Shown here in pieces: positions 34,065 to 41,192 of a stretch of 64,000 bases of DNA. Source of the stretch: Actinoplanes oblitus. GTDB lineage: Bacteria; Actinomycetota; Actinomycetes; Mycobacteriales; Micromonosporaceae. The position numbers and the translations under genes are program-made. The stretch spans positions 7,703,501 to 7,767,500 of the forward strand of contig NZ_CP126980.1 in the NCBI RefSeq assembly GCF_030252345.1. The letters run 5' to 3'. Each line of letters opens with the position of its first letter. Positions within the stretch are counted from its first letter, which is position 1. The notes beneath the pieces were generated by a model. It ran no database searches, was not told the DNA's origin, and worked only from the letters and a program-made list of their open reading frames with translations.

Positions 34065-34475
34065 ATGGTGCGACGGTGGCGGTTCTCCGCGGTGGCGGCG
34101 GCGGCCGGCGTGCTCCTCGCGGCGCGCGAGCTGATCTCGGGGTCGATCGGCGGTGCGGCGATCCTGCTGGCGTTCTTCCTGCTGCTGGCGTTCCTGGTGT
34201 CGCCGCTCTACTTCCCGCGGCCGGTCACCGCCACGGCGCCCCGCCCGGTGATCTACTGGCGTCCCGGCTGCCCCTACTGCCTGCGCCTGCGCACCGCTCT
34301 CGGCCGGCGGGCGAGCCGCTTCCAGTGGGTCGACATCTGGCAGGACCCGGCGGCCGCCGCGATCGTCCGGGGCATCGCCGACGGCAACGAGACAGTGCCG
34401 ACGGTGGTCATCGGCGGGGCGGGCTTCGTCAACCCGAGCCCGCGCTGGCTCAAGGAAAAACTGCGACAGGCTTGA
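34065..34475 (+). CDS. Membrane-anchored glutaredoxin-like protein
   Basis: 136 residues. Two hydrophobic helices at the N-terminus (about 8-22 and 27-48) followed by a glutaredoxin fold: YWRPGCPYCLRLRTAL holds the CPYC active site, then WVDIWQDPAA, NETVPTVVIGGAGFVNPS with the cis-Pro. Mycoredoxin-type proteins in actinomycetes use a similar C-x-x-C and reduce mycothiolated disulfides. The thioredoxin domain is predicted to face the cytoplasm. Divergent from allB. Confidence 0.87.
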   Translation: MVRRWRFSAVAAAAGVLLAARELISGSIGGAAILLAFFLLLAFLVSPLYFPRPVTATAPRPVIYWRPGCPYCLRLRTALGRRASRFQWVDIWQDPAAAAIVRGIADGNETVPTVVIGGAGFVNPSPRWLKEKLRQA

Positions 34476-34511
34476 CGGTACGTTCTGGGCACCCGTACCG
34501 GGCTCGTGCCG

Positions 34512-34955
34512 TCACACGGCCAGGCCGGCCAGCGTGGGTGGGCCTTTCCGCCGCGCCGGGCGCACGTGCGTCCAGCGCAGGAACCTGTCGAACATCTCGT
34601 GCGGCGGCCGCCGCGGCAGGTCGGCCACAGCCTGCTCCAGGTGCCCGGACATGTACAGCGCCAGCGACACCCGATCCGACTCGGCGGCCAGGATCGCGCG
34701 CGCCGGCTCGCACGGCCACGCGCACCCGCACGACCGGCACTCCCACGACGGACGCTCCCGGGTGTGCTCGACCCGGCCGTCGTGCGTGTCGTCGTCCCAC
34801 TCGTCGTCCCACTCGTCGCCCAGGTGCAGGCTCCGGGTGACCGCCGGCGGCGGGGCGGTCGCGGCGTCCGGGCACGGGTACCAGCCGCACCCGCAGGAGC
34901 ATCGTTTCTTCCAGGGCGCGTACCAGGCCCGGACCGGTTCGTGTCGCACCTTCAT
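34512..34955 (-). CDS. Cys-rich actinobacterial protein of unknown function
   Basis: 147 residues. Two cysteine clusters, KKRCSCGCGWYPCPD (about 17-30) and PSWECRSCGCAWPCEPAR (about 69-86), look like zinc-binding sites. Between them is an acidic linker DEWDDEWDDDTHD. The second cluster and the following LALYMSGHLEQAVADLP / MFDRFLRWTH match a small actinomycete family often labelled flavin reductase without real support. No flavin motif is visible. Cytoplasmic. Confidence 0.7.
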   Translation of the reverse strand: MKVRHEPVRAWYAPWKKRCSCGCGWYPCPDAATAPPPAVTRSLHLGDEWDDEWDDDTHDGRVEHTRERPSWECRSCGCAWPCEPARAILAAESDRVSLALYMSGHLEQAVADLPRRPPHEMFDRFLRWTHVRPARRKGPPTLAGLAV

Positions 34956-35074
34956 CGCCTCCCGGCGGTCCCGGCTCTCTGTCGCCGGCTGATGCTGACT
35001 TGTACGTATTTCGCGAGCCCCGGTTCGAGGTCATCGGTGATTCGACAGGCCCGGATGTCGCACGTTCTGCCTCT

Positions 35075-36211
35075 TCAGACCAGTGTGGTGAGCCGCTCCC
35101 GGGGAAAGCCCGCGTCGGTCAGGGCGCCGCAGTCCAGGCCGCGCAGCAGATAACCGGCGAGGGCGCGGGCGGTGGCCGGCTCGTCCAGGATCCCGCTGTC
35201 CCGCCGGTCCAGGTAGTGCCGCAGCCGGGTGACCGCCGCGTCCCGCCCGTCCCGGAAGAACGCGTAGGTCGCCGCGTAACGGCTGGGCAGCTGCGCCGGG
35301 TGCAGGTCCCATCCCTGGTAGAAGCCGCGTTCCAGGGAACGGCGGACCAGGCGGTGGTGCAGCTGCCAGCCGGCGTGCACCCGGTCCCGGTCGCCGACCG
35401 GCAGGATGTTGGTGGAGCCGTCGCTGAGCCGGACGCCGGTCTGCGCGGCGGCCGCCTGCATCACCGCCTTGGCGTAGTCGGCGGCCGGGTGCTCCATCGA
35501 CTGGTACGCCGCGGCCACCCCGGCGGCGGCGCTGTAGTCGTACGTCCCGTAGTGCAGGCCGGTGCAGCGCCCGGCGGCCGCGGTGATCAGCCGGGCGACG
35601 GTGGCGGAGCCGTCCGCGGCGAGCACGGCCGAGGGCAACTCGACCTGGATCTCGAAGGTCAGGGCGCCGGCGTTCAGGCCGTACGCCGACTCCAGTTTCT
35701 CGCAGACCGCGACCATCGCCGCGACCTGATCGGTACCGCTGACCTTGGGCAGGGTGATGGTGAAGGAGTCCGGAAAGGACTCCAGGAACAGGTCGAGGGT
35801 CCGCAGCGAGCGGCGCCGGGTGGCGGCCTCCAGCGACTTGATCCGGATCCCGAGGAACGGTGGCCGGGAGCCGTCGCGGAGGATCGCGGCGGCCTTGCGG
35901 ACGGCGGCGTCCTCCTGGTCGTCGTCGCGGACGCCGTACCCGTCCTCGAAGTCGACCCGCAGGTCCTCGATCGGCTCGCGAGCGAGCTTGGCGCGGATCG
36001 CCGGGTCGGGCCAGGGGAAGTCGTGCTCGTCCATCGCGGCCAGGGCGATGGTGCCCCAGTCGCGGAACCCGTCGAGCTTGTCGGCGGGGAGGTAGACGGT
36101 GTGCACGGGTTGCCGCCCGGCACGCTCCCCCGGGTATCGAGCCCGGAGGAACGCGTCGTGGGCGGCCAGGCGCCGGTCGATCTCGGTGTGATCCTGATCG
36201 GACAGGCGCAT
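35075..36211 (-). CDS. DUF6986 aldolase/citrate-lyase-like protein
   Basis: 378 residues with a HpcH/HpaI-like TIM barrel: VDFEDGYGVRDDDQED and FEIQVELPSAV supply the acidic metal-binding residues, and LHYGTYDYSAAAGV is a family-specific stretch. In actinomycetes this family stands next to malate synthase. Gap of 72 bases to aceB on the same strand, so co-transcription is likely. The reaction probably concerns a glyoxylate- or pyruvate-derived C-C bond (inference), fitting the fate of glyoxylate from ureidoglycolate. Confidence 0.8.
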   Translation of the reverse strand: MRLSDQDHTEIDRRLAAHDAFLRARYPGERAGRQPVHTVYLPADKLDGFRDWGTIALAAMDEHDFPWPDPAIRAKLAREPIEDLRVDFEDGYGVRDDDQEDAAVRKAAAILRDGSRPPFLGIRIKSLEAATRRRSLRTLDLFLESFPDSFTITLPKVSGTDQVAAMVAVCEKLESAYGLNAGALTFEIQVELPSAVLAADGSATVARLITAAAGRCTGLHYGTYDYSAAAGVAAAYQSMEHPAADYAKAVMQAAAAQTGVRLSDGSTNILPVGDRDRVHAGWQLHHRLVRRSLERGFYQGWDLHPAQLPSRYAATYAFFRDGRDAAVTRLRHYLDRRDSGILDEPATARALAGYLLRGLDCGALTDAGFPRERLTTLV

Positions 36212-36283
36212 CCTCGCTCCTCGTGTCCCGGTCGCCTCGGCAGCGGTCGGTCACCGCCCCGCCACCTCAGCGGCTCGGCTCGC

Positions 36284-37819
36284 TCAGTCGATCGACTCGT
36301 AGGCCGCGGTGGTGAGGAAGTCGGCGAAGTCGTCGGCGAGGGCCACCCGCTCGAACAGCTTGCGGGCGTCCTCGAAGCGACCGCCCTCGCCGGCCGCCTC
36401 CGTGATCTTGGCCAGTTCCTCGTCCTCGATCCGGCTCACCAGCTCCGCGGTGATCGGGGTGCCGTCGGGCAGCTTCACCCCGTTGTGGATCCACTGCCAG
36501 ATCTGCGACCGGGAGATCTCCGCGGTGGCGGCGTCCTCCATCAGGTTGTGGATCGCGACCGCGCCGTTGCCGCGCAGCCAGGCCTCCAGGTACTGCAGGG
36601 CCACGTTGACGTTGTTGCGCAGGCCGGCCTCGGTGACCTGGGCGTCCAGCGCCGCGACGTCGAGCAGGTCGGCGGCGTCGACGGCGACGTCGGGACGCAG
36701 TTTCGACAGCTGGTTCGGCTTGTCGCCGAGCACCCGGTCGAAGATCGCCTGGCAGACCGGGACCAGGTCGGGGTGGGCCACCCAGGAGCCGTCGAAGCCG
36801 TCGCCGGCCTCGCGCTCCTTGTCCTCGTTCACCTTGGCCAGCGCGATCTCGTTGACCTTCGGGTCGCGCCGGCTCGGGATGAACGCGGCCATCCCGCCCA
36901 TCGCGAACGCGCCGCGCCGGTGGCAGGTGGAGACCAGCAGCTCGGAGTAGGCACGCATGAACGGCGCGGTCATCGTGACGGCGGCGCGGTCCGGCAGGAT
37001 CATCCGCGGGTTGTCGCGGAAGTACTTGATGATGCTGAACAGGTAGTCCCAGCGACCGGCGTTGAGTCCCGAGATGTGCGGGCGGAGCGCGTAGAGGATC
37101 TCCTCCATCTCGAACGCGGCCGGGATGGTCTCGATCAGCACCGTGGCGCGGATGGTGCCGACCGGGATGCCGAGCTTCTCCTGGGCGTACGTGAAGACGT
37201 CGTTCCAGAGCGCGGCTTCCTTGTGCGACTCCATCTTAGGCAGGTAGAAGTACGGCCCGCTGCCGCGCTCGAGCAGCTCCTTGGCGTTGTGGAAGAAGTA
37301 GAGCCCGAAGTCGACCAGGGCCCCGACGGCCGGCTCGCCGTCCACCGGCAGGTGCCGCTCGTCGAGGTGCCAGCCGCGCGGGCGCATCACGATGGTCGGG
37401 TACGGCCCGCCGTTGAGCTCGTACGTCTTCTTCTCGGTCTCCAGCGAGATGGTCCGCCGGATCGCGTCGTAGAGGTTCTGCTGGCCGTCGACCACGTTGG
37501 ACCAGTGCGGGGTGTTGGCGTCCTCCAGGTCGGCCAGCCACACCTTGGCGCCCGAGTTGAGCGCGTTGATGGTCATCTTGCGCTCGGTCGGGCCGGTGAT
37601 CTCGACACGGCGGTCCTGCAGGTCGGCCGGCGCGGGCGGGGCGGTCCATTCGGCGGCGCGGATGTCGGCGGTCTCGGCCAGGAAGCCCAGGCTGGCTCCC
37701 GCGGCGATCTCGGCCCGCCGGGCGGCACGCGCCTGGAGGAGCTCGTTCCGGCGCGGCCGGAACCGCCGGTTCAGGTCGGCGACGAACGCCACGGCCTCAT
37801 CGGACAGGATCTCGGTCAT
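36284..37819 (-). CDS. aceB: Malate synthase A
   Basis: 511 residues, the usual length for malate synthase A. Family residues visible: the [19 protein letters not shown] substrate region, [32 protein letters not shown], catalytic arginine region [19 protein letters not shown] and [18 protein letters not shown] with acidic metal ligands. It condenses glyoxylate with acetyl-CoA to malate. Its position between the uricase and allantoinase operons suggests service to glyoxylate from purine breakdown rather than a glyoxylate shunt; no isocitrate lyase is in the window. Confidence 0.96.
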   Translation of the reverse strand: MTEILSDEAVAFVADLNRRFRPRRNELLQARAARRAEIAAGASLGFLAETADIRAAEWTAPPAPADLQDRRVEITGPTERKMTINALNSGAKVWLADLEDANTPHWSNVVDGQQNLYDAIRRTISLETEKKTYELNGGPYPTIVMRPRGWHLDERHLPVDGEPAVGALVDFGLYFFHNAKELLERGSGPYFYLPKMESHKEAALWNDVFTYAQEKLGIPVGTIRATVLIETIPAAFEMEEILYALRPHISGLNAGRWDYLFSIIKYFRDNPRMILPDRAAVTMTAPFMRAYSELLVSTCHRRGAFAMGGMAAFIPSRRDPKVNEIALAKVNEDKEREAGDGFDGSWVAHPDLVPVCQAIFDRVLGDKPNQLSKLRPDVAVDAADLLDVAALDAQVTEAGLRNNVNVALQYLEAWLRGNGAVAIHNLMEDAATAEISRSQIWQWIHNGVKLPDGTPITAELVSRIEDEELAKITEAAGEGGRFEDARKLFERVALADDFADFLTTAAYESID

Positions 37820-37931
37820 CGTTGACGGCTCCTCTCGGTGTGGTTACTCCCGCGTAGCGTAGTGGCGCTCCCGGCATACGTCAGTGGTCAGGAGAGCCAA
37901 GAAGATCACACTTGATATGTGCCCGTCACGC

Positions 37932-37945
37932 GATGGACATCCATC
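37932..37945. promoter_or_regulatory. Perfect 14-bp palindrome upstream of aceB
   Basis: GATGGACATCCATC (6-bp arms around CA) straddles the stop of the deaminase gene and lies 113 bases before the aceB start. It could be an operator or part of a terminator; only position and symmetry support it. Confidence 0.35.
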
Positions 37946-39299
37946 ACTGACGCTCCGTTGTCATCAGGCGGCGATGGGCCCGCCGCGCCTCCCTGGTCAG
38001 CGTCTCCTCGTCCGCGTTGACCAGCTCACCCCGCTCGACCACCGGCTTGCCCCCGACCAGCGCCAGCTCGACCCGCGCCGGCGGCCCGAAGACGAGCGCC
38101 GCCACCTTGTCGTCGATGCCGTCGTGGCCCAGCCCGTCAAGCCGCCACATCACCAGGTCGGCGAGCTTGCCCACCTCGATCGACCCGAGATCGTCCTGCC
38201 GGCCGAGACAGCGGGCCCCGCCGATCGTGCCGAGCCGCAGCGCCTCCCGGGCGTCCATCGCCTTCGGCCCGCCGCGCTGCCGGGCCGTGTAGAGCGCCTG
38301 CCGCAGCTCGGCGCCGAGATGCGAGACCTCCTGCGAGGCCGCGCCGTCCACGCCCAGCCCGACCGGTACCCCGTTGTCGACCAGCTCGCGCACCCGGGCC
38401 AGGCCGGCACCGAGGCGCGCGTTGGAACTCGGGCAGTGCGCCACCCCGGTCCCGGTCGCGCCCAGCCTGGCGATCGCCGAGTCGTCCAGGTGCACGCCGT
38501 GCGCCAGCCACACGTCGGGGCCGAGCCAGCCGACCCCCTCCGCGTACTCCACCGGGGTGCAGCCGAACCGCCGGCGGCAGAACTCCTCCTCGTCGTCGGT
38601 CTCGGCGAGGTGGGTGTGCAGCCGTACGCCCTTGCGCCGGGCCAGCACGGCGGCCTCCTCCATCAGCCGGGTGGTGACCGAGAACGGCGAGCACGGCGCG
38701 ACGGCGATCCGCAGCATCGCGTCCGCCGACGGGTCGTGCCAGCGGTCGATCGCGGCCTCGGTCGCGGCGAGCGCCTCGTCGGTGTCCTCGACCACGTGGT
38801 CCGGCGGCAGCCCGCCGTCCTTACGGCTGAGATCCATCGAGCCGCGGGTCGGGTGGAAGCGCAGCCCGACCCGCTCCGCCGCCCGGATCTCGGCCTCCAG
38901 GACGTCACCGCCGTCGCGGGGGAAGACGTAGTGGTGGTCCATGCTGGTGGTGCACCCGGAGAGGGCCAGCCAGCCGAGCCCGGCGCCGGCCGCGGCACCG
39001 ACGATCTCGGCGTCCAGCCGGCCCCAGATCGGGTAGAGCGTGGTCAGCCAGCCGAACAGGGTCTCGTCGAGCGCCAGTCCCCTGGTCGCCCACTGATAGA
39101 GGTGGTGGTGGGTGTTGACCAGGCCGGGCGTCACCAGGCAGCCGGAGCCGTCGACCGTCCGGACATCGCGCCCCGGGTCCGGCTCGCCGGAACCGACGGC
39201 GGCGATCCGGCCGTCGTCGCCGACGACGACGTGGCCGTGGGTGTACTCGGTGCCCGCCGCGTCGACGGTCGCGACGGTGGCGTTCTCGATGACGATCAC
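37944..39299 (-). CDS. 8-oxoguanine deaminase-like amidohydrolase
   Basis: 451 residues from GTG 39299 (GTGA overlap with the uricase stop; the GTG at 39308 is an alternative). Subtype III amidohydrolase with mononuclear metal site: NTHHHLYQWATRG, HTHLAETDDEE, AHGVHLDDSAI and GLGVDGAASQ. These match enzymes annotated as 8-oxoguanine deaminase, AtzB-like, in actinomycetes. The product 8-oxo-xanthine equals urate, which links it to the uricase just upstream. Guanine deaminase is a possible alternative, but the fusion into the urate operon supports 8-oxoguanine. Confidence 0.85.
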   Translation of the reverse strand: MIVIENATVATVDAAGTEYTHGHVVVGDDGRIAAVGSGEPDPGRDVRTVDGSGCLVTPGLVNTHHHLYQWATRGLALDETLFGWLTTLYPIWGRLDAEIVGAAAGAGLGWLALSGCTTSMDHHYVFPRDGGDVLEAEIRAAERVGLRFHPTRGSMDLSRKDGGLPPDHVVEDTDEALAATEAAIDRWHDPSADAMLRIAVAPCSPFSVTTRLMEEAAVLARRKGVRLHTHLAETDDEEEFCRRRFGCTPVEYAEGVGWLGPDVWLAHGVHLDDSAIARLGATGTGVAHCPSSNARLGAGLARVRELVDNGVPVGLGVDGAASQEVSHLGAELRQALYTARQRGGPKAMDAREALRLGTIGGARCLGRQDDLGSIEVGKLADLVMWRLDGLGHDGIDDKVAALVFGPPARVELALVGGKPVVERGELVNADEETLTREARRAHRRLMTTERQ

Positions 39300-40156
39300 T
39301 GGTACCACTCCGCCGTCGCCGGGGGCGCGTCGTCGCGGGTCACCGTGCCCTCGATCAGTCCGTAGGGCCGGTCACCCGCGATGAACACCTCGTTCTCGTT
39401 CGCCAGATCGAAGGCGGAGAGGTCGACCAGGTAGTGGTGTCTGTTCGGCAGCGCGAGCCGGATCTCGGCGAGCTCCGGCCGCTTGGCCAGCACCAGGGTG
39501 CCCATCGACATCAGCGTCTGCTGCAGCGACAGGCTGTACGTGTTCACGAACGCGGTGGTCATCGCGTCGACGGCGCCCTGGAACGACTTGCCCCAGTCGG
39601 CCTCGTCGCTCAGATGCCGCCATTTCGCGTCCACAGCGGTGGCCAGGATGCGGTCGGTGGTCTCCGGCAGCGTGGTGTACCGATCCTTGACGAAACCGTG
39701 GAACTCCGAGGCGGTGGTGTTCATCAGGACCAGGCCGGTGAGGCCGGAGACCACCTGGGTCGCCGCCCGGGTCACGGTCACCACGGTGGTGCGGGTGTGG
39801 TCGCCGCGGCGCTGGAACGAGTGCGGGCCGAGCCGGTCCCACGCGAACGACTCGATCGACACCCGCGCCGAGTCCAGCTGGCCCTGCGTCCGCACGAAGT
39901 GCCGGGCCAGGAGCAGGGCGAACTCCTCCGGCTCGCCGACGCCGTGCCGCTTGGCGAACGCGTACACCGTGTTCTTCATCGTGTCGGTCGGCAGCACGGC
40001 GGAGTTGTCGCCGGTCAGGTGGGTGGCGGTCAGGTCGCCGGCGAGGGCGATGCTGACGTTGAGATCCACCAGGCCGTGCGTGTCACCGTCGCGGTGCACA
40101 CGCACCAGCCGGGTCTCCGCCTTGCCGTAACGATGCGGTCCGAGCACGATCGCCAA
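39296..40156 (-). CDS. uox: Uricase (urate oxidase)
   Basis: 286 residues from TTG 40156, five bases after the uraH stop and with GAGGGAG 9 bases upstream. The T-fold catalytic residues are present: Lys in YGKAETRLV, Thr in LPTDTMKNTVY, and the His of RHHYLVDLSAF, plus the SFAWDRLGPHSFQR stretch. The cofactor-free enzyme oxidises urate to 5-hydroxyisourate and makes hydrogen peroxide. Third gene in uraD-uraH-uox-deaminase. The longer open frame up to 40273 belongs to uraH in another frame. Confidence 0.94.
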   Translation of the reverse strand: MAIVLGPHRYGKAETRLVRVHRDGDTHGLVDLNVSIALAGDLTATHLTGDNSAVLPTDTMKNTVYAFAKRHGVGEPEEFALLLARHFVRTQGQLDSARVSIESFAWDRLGPHSFQRRGDHTRTTVVTVTRAATQVVSGLTGLVLMNTTASEFHGFVKDRYTTLPETTDRILATAVDAKWRHLSDEADWGKSFQGAVDAMTTAFVNTYSLSLQQTLMSMGTLVLAKRPELAEIRLALPNRHHYLVDLSAFDLANENEVFIAGDRPYGLIEGTVTRDDAPPATAEWYQ

Positions 40157-40161
40157 CGATT

Positions 40162-40521
40162 TCAGCTCCCTCGGTAGGTGGTGTAGCCGTACCGGCTGAG
40201 CAGCAACGGCACGTGGTAATGACGCTCCGGGTCGTGGACGTGGAAGGCGACCGTGATCTCCGGGAAGAAGCACTCCGCACCGAGGTAGGGCTCGACGTAG
40301 AACAGCAGCCGGTAACCGCCGGCCTGCCAGTCGCGGACCGGCACCTGATAGCGCAGGCGTCCGTCGCCGTCGGTGCGGCCCTCGGCGACGGTCCGCCAGC
40401 CGTCCGCGTCGCGGCGCTCCAGCCGCACGTAGACGTCGCCGGCCGGGTCACCGGTGACGGTGTCCAGGATGTGCGTGGAGATCCGGGCGTGGAACTGGGC
40501 AGTAGTGCCGTCAGAGGGCAT
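40162..40521 (-). CDS. uraH: 5-hydroxyisourate hydrolase
   Basis: 119 residues with transthyretin-related fold: STHILDTVTGDPAGDVYVRLE at the start (conserved His), a central Arg in RLRYQVPVRDW and the C-terminal signature YTTYRGS. It opens the ring of 5-hydroxyisourate to OHCU. The start overlaps the uraD end by 11 bases and the uricase begins 5 bases after its stop. Confidence 0.96.
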   Translation of the reverse strand: MPSDGTTAQFHARISTHILDTVTGDPAGDVYVRLERRDADGWRTVAEGRTDGDGRLRYQVPVRDWQAGGYRLLFYVEPYLGAECFFPEITVAFHVHDPERHYHVPLLLSRYGYTTYRGS

Positions 40522-41017
40522 CGAGCACCCGCTCCAGCCGCAATCCGGCGATCTTGCGCAGCTCGTCGGCGACGACGGCCCGCTCGGCCGCCACGTCGTT
40601 GGCCAGCCGCTCGCGGGCGGCGGCCAGGATCTCGGCCTGGCTGCGGCCGCTCGCGCAGATCAGGAAGACATGGCCGAACCGCTCCTCATACGCCCGGTTG
40701 GCCTCGATCAGCGCGGCCCTCGTGGTGTCGTCGGCGCTCCCGGCCGCGGCTGACTGCTCGGCGCGGGACCAGGCCGCCTCGCGCGACGGGCCGGCCGCAC
40801 GCTCGCCGATCCGCGGGTGCGCGGACAGGCCCTGCAGCACCTCGTCCCAGCTCAACGCGCGGGCCGCGGCGTCGGCCGCGGCGACGATGGCGGACCGGTC
40901 CGGGAACGGCCGGTCGGCGACGATCCCGGCACCCCAGGCCGGCGCGGCCAGGCAGGACAGCAACTGCTCCCGCAGGTGGTCGGCCGGCAGCGCGTTGAAC
41001 ACCTGCACCGCGCTCAT
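40511..41017 (-). CDS. uraD: OHCU decarboxylase
   Basis: 168 residues. The catalytic His lies in LSAHPRIGERA, and the conserved helix ANRAYEERFGHVFLICASGRS and the final RLERVLDAL are as in other UraD proteins. Forms S-allantoin from OHCU. First gene of the operon; its promoter lies in the 175 bases shared with the divergent hrpB gene, a region that also holds the inverted DnaA-box-like pair. Confidence 0.94.
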   Translation of the reverse strand: MSAVQVFNALPADHLREQLLSCLAAPAWGAGIVADRPFPDRSAIVAAADAAARALSWDEVLQGLSAHPRIGERAAGPSREAAWSRAEQSAAAGSADDTTRAALIEANRAYEERFGHVFLICASGRSQAEILAAARERLANDVAAERAVVADELRKIAGLRLERVLDAL

Positions 41018-41139
41018 CGCCTCACCCCTTCTCCGTGTCGATCAGTCAAGCAGGCCGCGTCCGCCACGGGCACCGGCGGAGCGAAGAATTAACAGGGCCA
41101 CCCTGCCACGAACCGCGGGCCGGGACACTGCCGATCGGC

Positions 41140-41174
41140 GGCCCTGTGGACAACGCCCGGCTGTCCACAGGGCC
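41140..41174. promoter_or_regulatory. 13-bp inverted repeat made of two DnaA-box-like sites
   Basis: GGCCCTGTGGACA, nine-base spacer, TGTCCACAGGGCC. The left arm with the next base is TGTGGACAA, the complement of TTGTCCACA, the actinomycete DnaA-box consensus; the right arm with the preceding base is CTGTCCACA, one base off. The element ends 18 bases before the hrpB start and may also act as a hairpin in its mRNA leader. Confidence 0.6.
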
Positions 41175-41192
41175 CGGAAAGTTGTCGGTGGG

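Noticed and set aside
35000..37825. 941-residue plus-strand open frame
   Set aside because: Opposite to malate synthase and the DUF6986 gene; typical GC-bias shadow.
37932..37945. GATGGACATCCATC as a confirmed aceB operator
   Set aside because: Only symmetry supports it; it overlaps a stop codon and no second copy was found near the other purine operons.
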